A stretch of DNA of 64,000 nt, from positions 53,306 to 117,305 of the forward strand of contig CAYZRX010000002.1 of the NCBI GenBank assembly GCA_964480945.1, read 5' to 3'. Position numbers and translations under genes: made by a program. Each line of letters begins with the position of its first letter. The stretch's first letter is position 1. The stretch is from VGWB01 sp964480945. Lineage in GTDB: Bacteria; Bacteroidota; Ignavibacteria; UBA10030. This document shows positions 43,724-52,733 of the stretch, piece by piece. Below the pieces are notes generated by a model. It saw nothing but the letters and a program-made list of their open reading frames with translations, searched no databases and was not told the DNA's origin.

Positions 43724-45172
43724 CTACTTCGTTCCGATCTTGATGTTTCCAATCCCCTTCTCTTTCATCAATGACTCGATCTCTTTGACGGCCTTCGGGG
43801 CACCGGCGGAAAGCACGCGGCAGCCGCCCTCCGTGATCAGAACATCATCCTCGATCCGCACGCCGATGTTCCAGTATTTCTTGTCGCACGGGCTGCCTTC
43901 GGCGATGTAGATGCCCGGCTCGGCGGTGAGGATCATTCCCGGGGCATACGCTGCCCCAAACCGGCCGACGTCGTGCACGTCCAGACCGATGTGGTGGCTG
44001 AGGCCGTGCATGTAGTACCGCCTGACCTCGCTCTTGTCTTTGATGATGCCCAGCTTGATCAGTCCATCGGCGATAACGTCCGTCGCCTTTTGGCTTGGCG
44101 CGGCGGGAAACGCGCCCGGTTTGAATTCCTTGATCGCTTCCGCCTGTGCTTTGAGCACGATTTCGTAGATCTCGCGTTGGGCCGGCGAGAACTTGCCGTT
44201 CACGGGAATCGTGCGCGTCACGTCGGCCGTGTAGCCGTGATATTCCGCTCCGATATCCATGACGACCACGTCACCGCTCTGCATTTGACGGCGATTCGCC
44301 TCATAGTGGAGGATGCAGGAATTCGGTCCCGACCCCACGATCGACGGGAAGCCCGGATACTCCGCTCCGTTCTTTGCGAAGCAGTACTCGATGACCGCCT
44401 GGAGCTCGTATTCGTACATGCCCGGCTCGCAACTCTTCATCGCCTCGATATCGCTCATGGCCGTCGCATCGATGGCTTTCTGGATGAGTGCGATCTCCGA
44501 CGGTGACTTCACCGAACGCATCTCGGCGAGAACACCGCCGAGGCTCTTGACCTCGAGATCGGGGAATTGGGACTGCAGCTCCCCTTTCACCTCGCGGGAA
44601 AGAATGTACCGCTTCTCCATCAACGGATCGTACACGACGTCCGGGAGGCTCGGGTAGTAATAAACGATCTTCTTCCCCGCCAAAGCCCGCTTCATGAAGT
44701 CGAGGAAGTCACTGCTCGGGAGGACGTGCTCGAATTCGAGCATGGATTTTGCCCCCTCGATCCCGAGGCTCGTGCCGGCGGCACTCCGCTGCGTTGGGCG
44801 AATGAAGAAGACCTCCTTTGCGGTTGCGGCGCCGTCGACCGGAACGCCGTCCGGACAGAGGACAAGGTAGCTCTTTATCTCATCGCAGCCGGTCAGGTAG
44901 AAGAAGTTGTCGTCCTGCTTGAACTCGTAATTGACATCGTTAGACCGGTTGCGGGGGTCGTTCGCTCTGAAGACGGCGATGGAGTTGGGCTCCATTTTCG
45001 AAAGCACGAGGGCGCGGCGCTGCCGGTACTCCTGCGCTTTGATGCCGGTCTGGTCTTCCAGCTTGCTGCCGAGCTGTCCGAGTGCGCTGAGGCTGCTCAG
45101 CAGCACGAAGCAGCCGACGATGACAAGCCTCGACAGAGTCGAGGCAAGCCGTGTGGTGTGTCGCATGGTCAT
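43724..45172 (-). CDS. Exported aminopeptidase P-like (M24B) metallopeptidase
   Basis: 482 residues. A signal peptide (to about residue 32) precedes the N-terminal creatinase-like domain, with NYEFKQDDNFFYLTGCDE as its core. The M24 pita-bread domain has all five metal ligands: D306, D317 (MDIGAEYHGYTADVT), H394 (GLSHHIGLDVHD), E418 (LTAEPGIY) and E441 (VRIEDDVL). It removes N-terminal residues preceding proline. It is first of the M24-glnA gene pair. ATG 45172 follows GAGG; a second ATG at 45166 is also possible. Confidence 0.96.
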   Translation of the reverse strand: MTMRHTTRLASTLSRLVIVGCFVLLSSLSALGQLGSKLEDQTGIKAQEYRQRRALVLSKMEPNSIAVFRANDPRNRSNDVNYEFKQDDNFFYLTGCDEIKSYLVLCPDGVPVDGAATAKEVFFIRPTQRSAAGTSLGIEGAKSMLEFEHVLPSSDFLDFMKRALAGKKIVYYYPSLPDVVYDPLMEKRYILSREVKGELQSQFPDLEVKSLGGVLAEMRSVKSPSEIALIQKAIDATAMSDIEAMKSCEPGMYEYELQAVIEYCFAKNGAEYPGFPSIVGSGPNSCILHYEANRRQMQSGDVVVMDIGAEYHGYTADVTRTIPVNGKFSPAQREIYEIVLKAQAEAIKEFKPGAFPAAPSQKATDVIADGLIKLGIIKDKSEVRRYYMHGLSHHIGLDVHDVGRFGAAYAPGMILTAEPGIYIAEGSPCDKKYWNIGVRIEDDVLITEGGCRVLSAGAPKAVKEIESLMKEKGIGNIKIGTK

Positions 45173-45229
45173 GAACCTTCCTCAAAAGGAGTGGAGAGTA
45201 TCGAGCCGTCTATGCGCGGAAGGGTTCCC

Positions 45230-46084
45230 TTACTTTTCAAGTACCATTTTGGAATTCGACGAAACCGATTGCGTTTGTGTGAACATCTGCTCTCCCGTCC
45301 CGGAGATGGTCATATCATTACCGCTTGTAGATTCGATGGAGACCAGGACCCCTTCTTTTTGGGCAAAATACGCCGACCCCTTTGTCTTGACGGTGCCGTC
45401 CAGGACGAGATCGATCCCCTGCCTGGAGCCGGTGCCGTACTGAGAAGCTGTCCCTTCATACGCGATCTTGACACAATCGTACCCGCCGACGTTCTCAGTC
45501 CCCTCGATCTTGTATTGGATGTCCGGTTTCATAATCAGTTTCAGGCCCTGTACATAAAGGGTTTCCGGCGTCGTCTTTTTCCATGTGTCGCCGGTTCCGA
45601 CGGGCTGTTCCGGGAGCTCCAGCAGAAGGCGGCGAAGCAGGTCGGCCACGTTGAAATTGCCGAGCATTGCCATGGTTTGTGACGGCTGGATGGAATCGAT
45701 GGGCGTGGAGCTCAGCGTCTTGCCGAGCGGGCTGATCGTCAATCGCGTTCGCTTGCCGTTGATCTCTTTGATGACCAGAGCGGAGTCTTTCATCATCGGG
45801 GAGTTGATGCTCGTAGTATTCTTGTCGATAGAGGCGATGCAAGTCAGTTCTCCGTCTTTCCCGACGTCCTCGACCGCAAGCGAGATGCCGAACGTGCTTG
45901 CACTGCTCGAATTAAACTCCTGACCCATGGCTTGCGCTTTTGCATTGTTTTCAGCCGTCAGTGTGTACCTGTAAGCGCTTCCTTTTGCCATCTGATACCG
46001 CAACTTCTCGCCTCCGGCAAAAAGCTGCGAGATCACCACAGCGAAAAGAAGAAGCAGAAGTGATTTTGACAATGGACGGAACAT
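45230..46084 (-). CDS. Secreted beta-rich protein, function unknown (DUF6263-like layout)
   Basis: 284 residues with a signal peptide (MFRPLSKSLLLLLFAVVISQ). The mature sequence is mainly beta strands: LRYQMAKGSAYRYTLTAEN near the N-terminus, VGGYDCVKIAYEGTASQYG in the middle and FAQKEGVLVSIESTSGNDM towards the end. The layout recalls uncharacterised exported DUF6263-type proteins, but I cannot be sure. AAAGGAG lies 9 bases before ATG 46084. It is separated by 57 bases from the M24 gene downstream on the same strand. Confidence 0.78.
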   Translation of the reverse strand: MFRPLSKSLLLLLFAVVISQLFAGGEKLRYQMAKGSAYRYTLTAENNAKAQAMGQEFNSSSASTFGISLAVEDVGKDGELTCIASIDKNTTSINSPMMKDSALVIKEINGKRTRLTISPLGKTLSSTPIDSIQPSQTMAMLGNFNVADLLRRLLLELPEQPVGTGDTWKKTTPETLYVQGLKLIMKPDIQYKIEGTENVGGYDCVKIAYEGTASQYGTGSRQGIDLVLDGTVKTKGSAYFAQKEGVLVSIESTSGNDMTISGTGEQMFTQTQSVSSNSKMVLEK

Positions 46085-46339
46085 TGGTGCGCTCCTTTTA
46101 GGTAGAAGATAATGACTGTGGATTATCAGCAAGAACGGCAGCGGGCCCAATATGAGAATTTTTTTCTTTAGAAACGAAAGGATTTGTCACATGATGGAGT
46201 GCGTGGTCGCGTGAAACGGCGAATCATTCGGATCCTGCTGCGCAAGATGTGCCGGCGAGGTTGAATCGCAGAAATAGGAAAGCCGGGCCTGCAACCCGGC
46301 TTCCGATTCAAATTCAATAGGTTGGAGAAGGGCAGGAGC
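46085..46339. other. Intergenic region with one GC-rich hairpin
   Basis: No gene is seen. AAGCCGGG (46280-46287) pairs with CCCGGCTT (46295-46302). On the minus strand the stem is followed by TCCTATTTC, so it may weakly terminate the hydrolase transcript. Confidence 0.45.
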
Positions 46340-46558
46340 TCACTTCCGTCCCACGTACACCGTCCCATCCTTCATCACGAAACGGACGTTTTCGAGAGTG
46401 TGGATGTCCGTTGTTCCCGTGTCGAACGGGGTTTGCGCTGGAGACGATGCCGCGATCACCAACGTGGCAGACACCATGAAGTCCATTGTTCGTAAAAACG
46501 TTTTCTTCTTGGTCAAATTCCCTATGCCTGGAAGGAGAGCGCTTACAAGACGCTTCAC
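46340..46558 (-). pseudogene. Amidohydrolase remnant with internal deletion
   Basis: 72 residues. The last 22 residues (DIHTLENVRFVMKDGTVYVG) match the invariant end of imidazolonepropionase-like exported amidohydrolases, while the first part (ending IAASSPAQTPF) looks like a signal peptide. The entire catalytic barrel is missing, as if an internal deletion joined the two ends. The GTG start overlaps the stop of the alpha/beta hydrolase gene (GTGA), so it may still be translated. It could alternatively be a genuine tiny protein, but the C-terminal match argues for a remnant. Confidence 0.65.
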
Positions 46559-48297
46559 TTCACGACGGTCACGTGTTTCAAGATCCAGTCTGTCATGGTT
46601 TCGAGGAATCCCGGGACGAACTCTTTCTTCAGAGAAGCATATTCGCTCGGACTACCGGTCACCGCGGTCAGAAAGAGATGGTTCGCTTTGGGAACCACCT
46701 TCAGCGTGAAATCTTTGTTCCCACCCTTCCGGAGGGCTTTCTCCATCGCGGTCTTGTCCATCTCTGCAGGGACCTGCAGGTCGCGCTCCCCGAACAAGGC
46801 GAGGACCGGACAGTGTACCTGCTCGAGTGTGGGCTCCGGATCGTAGGTGAGGAAATACCGGAACCAGGGAGTCTGAACTTGCTTCATCATTGCATCCACA
46901 CGGGCTTTGACGTAAGCCTCGGGGTCCTTGATCGACTCTCGCCGCTCGGGCTTCATTTTCTCCAGTTCGCGCCGGACTGACTTCTCGAGTTCGGGGCGAT
47001 CCTCATCCAGGTTCTTCCGCGCCCGCACGACATCATAGATCCGCTTGTTGAGCGCCAGGGCGTCCTTGATCTCCTGCTCGCTCGCGCTGTCGGCACGCAT
47101 GATGAGCTCCGTCTGAGCGAGAAGGATCTGCTCGCCGTCAAGCGCCGGGCCGGACATCAGGATGATGAAGGCGACATCCCTCGACCGGGAGGCGGCCAGC
47201 GGCGCAACGATGCCTCCCTCGCTGTGCCCGCAGAGACCGATCTGATCCGCATTGATGTCGGGACGCGTCTGGAGATATCGAAGTGCCGCGAGGACGTCGT
47301 TGGCGAAATCGCTTGTCGTTGACTCGCTCGTGCTCCCGGACGAGCCCCCGACACCGCGGTCATCGTACCTCAGCACTGCGATGCCGTGGCGTGTGAAATA
47401 ATCCGCAATCATCTTGAACGGCTTGAAGCCCAACAGCTCCTCGTCACGGTTTTGCGCCCCGCTTCCCGTAATCATGATCACCGCGGGGTGTCGACCTTCC
47501 TTCGGTGGCAAGGTGAGGGTGCCTGCGAGCGTCAGGGTGTCGTCATGGAAGACAACCTCCTCCTGCCGGTACGGAGGACGTGGCTCGACGGGCTTTTCCT
47601 CTTTCGGTGGCTCCCCTCGTTTCAGATAGAACCTGCCCGCGATGCCCGCCTGCGTGAAGCTACCTGCGATCGAATCTCCTTTCATCTGACCCTCGAACAC
47701 TGCGACCCCGAGGCTGCCAGGGAGCTCGAAGTGTATAGCGGAAGAATCAAGCGTGACATTCTTGAGGCTGAGGTCCTTCGCACTTTGCTCCGGGATGTCG
47801 ATTGTCGCCTTCAGTTGATTTGCGACGCTGGCGAAGCGAACGATTATCCGCAGCGACTCACCACCAACATCGATCGCGCCGGTCCATCCGCCGAGGATGG
47901 GTCGGAATGCTTCGGGTGCCTCCGCGACAGATTGAGGGTTCATCTTCTCGGCTGGTCTCAACTCAAACGTTCCAGTAGCTCCGGCTTGTTTGAATTCGCC
48001 CGCGATGTGACCATCCTTCATCACCCCGTCAAACGTCGCAAGGCCCGGGCCGGCGGGGAGCTCGAAGTGCACATTGGGAGGCTGGTGCTGAACGTTCGTG
48101 AGCTTCAGGGCTTTGGCGTTCTGCTGAGGAATGTCGATTGTTGCGGTTGAATCGTTTTCGAAATGAACGATGATGCCCAACTCTCCCCCCATCACGTGGA
48201 TCGAGCCGGCCCAGTCACCGGAGAGCGGTTGCTGAGCCCGGAGGACGGTCGGGAGGAGCAGGAGAAAGAAGAGCGGAATGAAATCGTACTTTTTCAT
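46555..48297 (-). CDS. Exported alpha/beta hydrolase with duplicated N-terminal domains
   Basis: 580 residues with a signal peptide. Residues about 22-118 and 130-230 are two copies of one beta-rich domain: IIVHFENDSTATIDIPQQ against KATIDIPEQSAKDLSLKNV, and NVHFELPAGPGLATFDGVM against AIHFELPGSLGVAVFEGQM. The C-terminal part is an alpha/beta hydrolase of the peptidase/esterase type: nucleophile S359 in GHSEGG, an oxyanion ITGSGAQNRDEE and a His in KANHLF. It may act as an esterase or peptidase in the periplasm. Its stop overlaps the remnant gene. Confidence 0.93.
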   Translation of the reverse strand: MKKYDFIPLFFLLLLPTVLRAQQPLSGDWAGSIHVMGGELGIIVHFENDSTATIDIPQQNAKALKLTNVQHQPPNVHFELPAGPGLATFDGVMKDGHIAGEFKQAGATGTFELRPAEKMNPQSVAEAPEAFRPILGGWTGAIDVGGESLRIIVRFASVANQLKATIDIPEQSAKDLSLKNVTLDSSAIHFELPGSLGVAVFEGQMKGDSIAGSFTQAGIAGRFYLKRGEPPKEEKPVEPRPPYRQEEVVFHDDTLTLAGTLTLPPKEGRHPAVIMITGSGAQNRDEELLGFKPFKMIADYFTRHGIAVLRYDDRGVGGSSGSTSESTTSDFANDVLAALRYLQTRPDINADQIGLCGHSEGGIVAPLAASRSRDVAFIILMSGPALDGEQILLAQTELIMRADSASEQEIKDALALNKRIYDVVRARKNLDEDRPELEKSVRRELEKMKPERRESIKDPEAYVKARVDAMMKQVQTPWFRYFLTYDPEPTLEQVHCPVLALFGERDLQVPAEMDKTAMEKALRKGGNKDFTLKVVPKANHLFLTAVTGSPSEYASLKKEFVPGFLETMTDWILKHVTVVK

Positions 48298-48387
48298 GGG
48301 AGACTACCTCATTGGTGATCAGGTCAGGAGGTGGAATTGCCGGAAAGAGGGTTCGTTGTCGAAGATTCAGATTTTTCCGCCGGCAAC

Positions 48388-48418
48388 AAAAAAAGGTCGG
48401 ATCCAAGACCCGACCTTC
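48388..48418 (-). terminator. Terminator of the DUF6249-like gene
   Basis: On the minus strand GGTCGG, 9-base loop, CCGACC, then seven T. It lies 26 bases after the stop codon at 48444. Confidence 0.8.
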
Positions 48419-48443
48419 TCTGCAATTCCACTCCGAATTCAGC

Positions 48444-48797
48444 TCACTCCTGTTTTGCCTTGCGGGCAGCGATGAAATAGAAAACGATCAGTGCGACGCC
48501 GCCAAAGACCAGCATACTTGCGATGTAGATCGAGTCCGCGAAATAGTATGCTCGATCGAGCACATTTGCCACGATCAGCCCGACGCCGACGAAGGACGCC
48601 AGAAGTCCCCACTTCAAGCTGGAAAGAGGGTTTGCTCTCAGCATTTCCCTGACCGGCAGGCCTTTGAAATCTGCGGGGGTGACTCCCTTTTCGATCATTG
48701 CGATGCGCTCCGCATGCCTCGACTCGATCCACCGCCAGAGGATCAATCCGATTGAGCCAAAAACGATGAGCACAGTCAACACTGGTTCCATATCCAT
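48444..48797 (-). CDS. DUF6249-like membrane protein
   Basis: 117 residues. One membrane segment at the N-terminus (about 5-22), the cytoplasmic stretch HAERIAMIEKGVTPADF characteristic of this group of small proteins, then two more membrane segments (about 62-80 and 88-110). Function unknown. AAAGGAG is just before ATG 48797. It is divergent from the sigma factor gene, which starts 141 bases away; a shared regulatory region is possible. Confidence 0.75.
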   Translation of the reverse strand: MDMEPVLTVLIVFGSIGLILWRWIESRHAERIAMIEKGVTPADFKGLPVREMLRANPLSSLKWGLLASFVGVGLIVANVLDRAYYFADSIYIASMLVFGGVALIVFYFIAARKAKQE

Positions 48798-48821
48798 AGC
48801 TCCTTTCGCTTGACTAGTGAA

Positions 48822-48852
48822 TTGACGTTGGTTCTGCCCTTTGGTATCTTTG
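48822..48852 (+). promoter_or_regulatory. Candidate Bacteroidota-type promoter for the sigma operon
   Basis: TTG (48822-48824), 20 bases, then TATCTTTG (48845-48852), a perfect TAnnTTTG. The last two spacer bases and the -7 element (GGTATCTT) are the same as at purM. Confidence 0.6.
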
Positions 48853-48937
48853 ACCAGGATTTTCTCTGAAAGGTTTCAGCTTCTCACCGGTTCTGAAACC
48901 TTCACGGCGTCCGGGCGGTCTAAAGGAGTGCAAGGTC

Positions 48938-49567
48938 TTGCACGGAATCTTAATGGCCAAACCTGACCAGGAAATCATACGGCGTGTGTTGGCGGGGGAG
49001 AAGAAGGCGTTTGCCGACCTCGTGAACCGTCACAAGGACAAGGCGATGACCCTCGCGATGCGCATGCTCAAGAACAAGGAGGATGCCGAGGAGGCGCTCC
49101 AGGATGCCTTTGTCCGGGCGTTCCATGCACTACCGCGCTTCGAATGGAAGGCGAGCTTTTCGACCTGGTTCTATCGAATCGTCTATAATGTTTGCGCTAC
49201 GGCGCTGAGCAAGAAGGAAGAGGCCTATGAGGTTTCGCTGCAGGATGGAGATCAAGGGGAAATCGAGATCCCTTCGGATGAACCGACTCCCGATGTTGAG
49301 TATGAATCGACGGAATTTCAAGAGATCGTGACGGAAGAAATTGGGAAGATGCCGGAGGCGTACGCCTCAGTTCTTACGCTGTTCTTTGTTCAGGAGATGA
49401 GTTATGAGGAAATTGCCACCGTCACCGACTTCCCGCTCGGGACCGTGAAAGTGCGGCTCTTCCGTGCTCGCATGCTGCTTCGCGAGAGGATCGCCAGGCG
49501 TCTCGGGTGGAAAAAGGGAGTTGTCCTCGAAGAAAATCAAGAAGGTGAACGTAGCTCAGGAGCTTGA
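48938..49567 (+). CDS. ECF-type RNA polymerase sigma factor
   Basis: 209-residue extracytoplasmic-function sigma-70 factor. Region 2 is at about 17-90 (FADLVNRHKDKAMTLAMRML, EDAEEALQDAFVRAF and FSTWFYRIVYN) and region 4 at about 135-190 (YASVLTLFFVQEMSYEEIA, then FPLGTVKVRLFRAR). An acidic linker of about 45 residues separates them. A TTG at 48938 with AAAGGAG 9 bases upstream fits best; an ATG at 48953 is the alternative. Its stop overlaps the start of the anti-sigma gene, the usual arrangement in which the pair is made in equal amounts and the sigma is held inactive until an envelope signal. Confidence 0.94.
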   Translation: MHGILMAKPDQEIIRRVLAGEKKAFADLVNRHKDKAMTLAMRMLKNKEDAEEALQDAFVRAFHALPRFEWKASFSTWFYRIVYNVCATALSKKEEAYEVSLQDGDQGEIEIPSDEPTPDVEYESTEFQEIVTEEIGKMPEAYASVLTLFFVQEMSYEEIATVTDFPLGTVKVRLFRARMLLRERIARRLGWKKGVVLEENQEGERSSGA

Positions 49568-50124
49568 TGATGAACCACCTTACAGTTCAGCAGATACTCG
49601 AGTATGTTGATGGGACCATCCTCAACGGAGAGCGGACGCAGGTCGTCGCTCACCTTGAATCATGTCCCCGATGCAGAAGGGAAGTGGACCTCCAGCGTGC
49701 GCTGGCGAAAGGCGTACGAGATGCTCCGCTGACGAGGCCATCGCGCCGGCTTGTTGATCGGATCATGGAGACGGTCCTGCCGGCAACGGGGAATTCCCTC
49801 CTTCGCAAGATCGTGAACAACCTTGGAAATCTCCTGGCGATGATCGTCGTACTGAGCATCTTTGTCTACGCGCTCTCAACGCCGTCGGTTTGGAAGGGAG
49901 ACGCGGCTCCCTCCGTGATCTCGGAGACGTTCAAGACCTATACCGGATTCTATGATCAGGTAAGCCGGTACCTGACGACGGAGTCTGCGAAACTGCAAAG
50001 CAAAGGATCGACTCCCTCGTCGCGTGAGGGTGAGAAGATCGTCGCGTTAACGATCATCTCCCTCCTGGCTCTCGCTGCGCTGGACAAGTTCGTCATCCGT
50101 CGGGTGATGAGGACGAAATTGTGA
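49567..50124 (+). CDS. Zinc-finger anti-sigma factor with one membrane segment
   Basis: 185 residues. The N-terminal part carries the HxxxCxxC pattern HLESCPRC (about residues 29-36) of zinc-binding anti-sigma (ZAS) domains, which would clamp the sigma factor encoded just upstream. A membrane segment follows at about 85-105, and a second hydrophobic stretch near the C-terminus (about 158-175). The start ATG overlaps the sigma stop (TGATG), with AGGAG 5 bases upstream. The region after the membrane segment is short, so the envelope signal may be sensed directly. Confidence 0.87.
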   Translation: MMNHLTVQQILEYVDGTILNGERTQVVAHLESCPRCRREVDLQRALAKGVRDAPLTRPSRRLVDRIMETVLPATGNSLLRKIVNNLGNLLAMIVVLSIFVYALSTPSVWKGDAAPSVISETFKTYTGFYDQVSRYLTTESAKLQSKGSTPSSREGEKIVALTIISLLALAALDKFVIRRVMRTKL

Positions 50125-50149
50125 CGGTAACTTCGTCCGGAGTTTCGAG

Positions 50150-50190
50150 GAGGCGCCCGCGGCAGACGGACGCCTCTTTCGGTTTTCGGG
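50150..50190 (+). terminator. Probable terminator after the sigma/anti-sigma pair
   Basis: GAGGCG (50150-50155) pairs with CGCCTC (50171-50176) around a 15-base GC-rich loop, followed by TTTCGGTTTTC. Confidence 0.55.
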
Positions 50191-50337
50191 TGTTCGCTGC
50201 AGATTTTTCGCGCTTTTCTTTCCGGCCATTTTCCTCTATATTGACCTACCACTTGCTGCCGCCTCTATCTCATCAGGGGGAATCAGCGAGACAACCTACA
50301 GCGAAGAGCTGTTCCTTCTGATGCGGCGGAGAGCCAC

Positions 50338-51132
50338 TTGTCGAAACTCCTGAACATATTCTTTGTCGGCGACATCAACGGCAGGCCGGGACTGACGCTC
50401 GTCTCCAACCTTTTGAAGCAGTACATCAAGAAGTATGAGATCGATTTCTGCGTCGCGAACGGCGAAAACGTCAACGAGGGGAAAAGCATCACAGAGGAGG
50501 AGACAAAGGAGCTCTTCGCCCTGGGGGTGCACGTCATCACGAGCGGCAACCACGTCTGGGACCGCTGGCAGGCCCGATCGCTGCTTGCCTCCGAGCGCAA
50601 CCTCCTGCGCCCTCTGAATTATCCGAAGGAGAACCCGGGATCCGGCTTCATCATCTACGACCTGAAGGAGAAAGGCAAAGTAGGGGTGATCAACATTCAG
50701 GGGCGGACGTATATGCAGCCGATCGACGATCCCTTCAAAGCTGCCGACTGGGCGATCAGCAAGATTGCAAACGAGACGAAGGTCATCCTCATCGATATGC
50801 ACGCCGAAGCGACGGCGGAGAAGATGGCGCTTGCCTGGCACCTCGAAGGGCGCGTGAGCGCACTCGTCGGAACGCACACGCACATCCCTACGGCCGACGC
50901 CCGCATCCTGCCCAAGGGGACCGCCTATATTACGGACGTGGGGATGACGGGGCCGTACGATTCCGTGATCGGCATGAGGAAGGAGATCGCCATCAAGCGG
51001 TTTCAGCACCAGCTTCCGTACAAATTTGAGCTGGCCCAGCACGATGTCCGCTTCTGTGCGGTCTATATCCAGGTTGATGCCGAGACAGGCAAGTCAACGA
51101 AGATCGAACAGGTGATTTTCCCCGGTTTCTGA
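50338..51132 (+). CDS. TIGR00282 family metallophosphoesterase (YmdB-like)
   Basis: 264 residues. All metal-binding blocks of the family are present: FFVGDINGRPG, NGENVNEGK, TSGNHVWDRW, LIDMHAEATAE and VGTHTHIPTADARIL. Characterised members (YmdB, DR1281) hydrolyse 2',3'-cyclic nucleotides and influence cell-state decisions and RNA turnover. The start is TTG at 50338. A TATATTGA element with a TTT -33 box lies at 50214-50244. folD follows after 95 bases on the same strand. Confidence 0.94.
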   Translation: MSKLLNIFFVGDINGRPGLTLVSNLLKQYIKKYEIDFCVANGENVNEGKSITEEETKELFALGVHVITSGNHVWDRWQARSLLASERNLLRPLNYPKENPGSGFIIYDLKEKGKVGVINIQGRTYMQPIDDPFKAADWAISKIANETKVILIDMHAEATAEKMALAWHLEGRVSALVGTHTHIPTADARILPKGTAYITDVGMTGPYDSVIGMRKEIAIKRFQHQLPYKFELAQHDVRFCAVYIQVDAETGKSTKIEQVIFPGF

Positions 51133-51227
51133 CTGATGTTCGGTTCCCCTGCGGATGCCCCGGCCGCAACCGGCAGATCGTCATTCAACCGTGATTTCCA
51201 ATCTCTCTTAGATCCTGCGCATCTCCT

Positions 51228-52136
51228 ATGCCCGCACAAATCATCGACGGTAAGAAGATTTCTGACTCGATCAGGCTCGAGGTCAAAGAAGAAACCGAGC
51301 GTTTCAAGGCCTCTGCCGGTCTCACTCCCGGCCTGGCGTTCATCCTTGTTGGAGACAATCCGGCCTCCCAGGTCTATGTGAGAATGAAGGGGAAAGCCTG
51401 TGAGGAAATGGGATTTTATTCCGTCACCGAACGGATGCCCGCCGAGACGGCGCAGGAGGACCTCCTGCGGAAGGTGGATGAGTTCAACCGGGATCCGAGG
51501 ATTCACGGCATTCTCGTCCAGCTCCCGCTGCCGAAGCACCTCAGCGAACAGAAAGTGATCGAGCGGATCGATCCTCGGAAGGATGTCGATGGCCTCCATC
51601 CTGTGAACGCCGGCAAGCTGGTTATCGGTCAGGAGTCCCTCAGGCCGTGTACGCCGCTTGGAATTCAGGAGCTGCTCTTACGCAGCGGGCACGATCCGGC
51701 CGGAAAGCATGTCGTTATCGTAGGACGCAGTAATCTTGTCGGGAAGCCCATCGCGAACATCCTGCTGCAAAAGAAGAGAGGCGCAAACGCTATCGTGACG
51801 ATCGCTCACACGGGGGCCAAGGACCTCTCGCTCTACACCAAGGTAGCCGATATCCTCATCGCAGCGATGGGCAAGCCGCGCGTCATCACGGGCGCGATGC
51901 TGAAGGAAGGGGTTGTTGTCATCGACGTTGGCACGAACAGGGTGGATGATCCGACCGCGAAGAACGGCTATCGGCTCGTCGGGGATGTCGATTTCGATTC
52001 TGCCTCACAGGTGGCAAGCGCGATCACGCCTGTCCCTGGCGGCGTCGGTCCGATGACCATCACCATGCTCCTCAAGAATACTCTCCAGGCGGCGAAGGCA
52101 TCGATTTCGACAGGAAGAAGCTCTACCGTCGACTAG
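51228..52136 (+). CDS. folD: Bifunctional methylenetetrahydrofolate dehydrogenase / cyclohydrolase
   Basis: 302 residues. Interconverts methylene- and formyl-tetrahydrofolate using NADP, supplying one-carbon units for purines and formyl-methionine. Visible signatures: PASQVYVRMKGKACEEMG with the catalytic Lys, QLPLPKHLSEQKVIERIDP, KDVDGLHPVNAGKL, VGRSNLVGKPIA and TPVPGGVGPMTITML. Its length is normal. It lies downstream of the YmdB-like gene, possibly in one transcript. purM in the same window uses none of its products directly. Confidence 0.98.
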   Translation: MPAQIIDGKKISDSIRLEVKEETERFKASAGLTPGLAFILVGDNPASQVYVRMKGKACEEMGFYSVTERMPAETAQEDLLRKVDEFNRDPRIHGILVQLPLPKHLSEQKVIERIDPRKDVDGLHPVNAGKLVIGQESLRPCTPLGIQELLLRSGHDPAGKHVVIVGRSNLVGKPIANILLQKKRGANAIVTIAHTGAKDLSLYTKVADILIAAMGKPRVITGAMLKEGVVVIDVGTNRVDDPTAKNGYRLVGDVDFDSASQVASAITPVPGGVGPMTITMLLKNTLQAAKASISTGRSSTVD

Positions 52137-52210
52137 CCTGGAATTGTCCTCATCTGAAGCGCGTTCGGTATCGCCGCTTCTCCACGCATCTCCCCCAAAC
52201 TCGTCCCCTG

Positions 52211-52711
52211 CTACGGCTGCGCCGCCGCTTCTGGCTTCTTGCGGAAGAACGCGCCCACGATGAGTGAGAGGAGGAGCCCCGTAACCGTCGTTCCGACAAA
52301 TCCCATGAAAGCGCTCATGAAAGGTGTTTGAAAAGCAGCCTGCCGGTCGAGCTGAGCCTTGATCATTTCCTCCGACAATCCCTGCGTTTTCAGGATTTCC
52401 TCGCCCATTTGTCGAATCTCCGTGAAGTAGCTTGGAAACACGACGGTCGTGAACAGGAGCGAACCGAGGAAGATGATCACTCCACCGATGAGCGACATCA
52501 GCACTCCGGCCCCGACCTGACCTCCGTAAGTTCTTCCTTCACGAGCCGTCAGTCTCAATCCCCAGATCATCACACCGATCTGGATGAGGATGACGAGCCA
52601 GAAGAGATTGAAAAGAACGGGATCTTTGTACCATCCAGTCAAGCCCGTGATGAGCGTCCAGATGACGACGAGAACTCCTAGGGTTACACCCGCTTTGGGG
52701 ATGGATTTCAT
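52211..52711 (-). CDS. DUF4199 family membrane protein
   Basis: 166 residues with four membrane segments (about 8-25, 33-52, 65-88 and 130-152) and a charged linker (SYFTEIRQMGEEILKTQGLS) between the third and fourth. This is the DUF4199 layout, common in Bacteroidota; function unknown. It lies 22 bases from the glycosyltransferase gene on the same strand. The frame is unambiguous. Confidence 0.85.
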   Translation of the reverse strand: MKSIPKAGVTLGVLVVIWTLITGLTGWYKDPVLFNLFWLVILIQIGVMIWGLRLTAREGRTYGGQVGAGVLMSLIGGVIIFLGSLLFTTVVFPSYFTEIRQMGEEILKTQGLSEEMIKAQLDRQAAFQTPFMSAFMGFVGTTVTGLLLSLIVGAFFRKKPEAAAQP

Positions 52712-52733
52712 CGAGACCTCCTATGCTAGTGGT

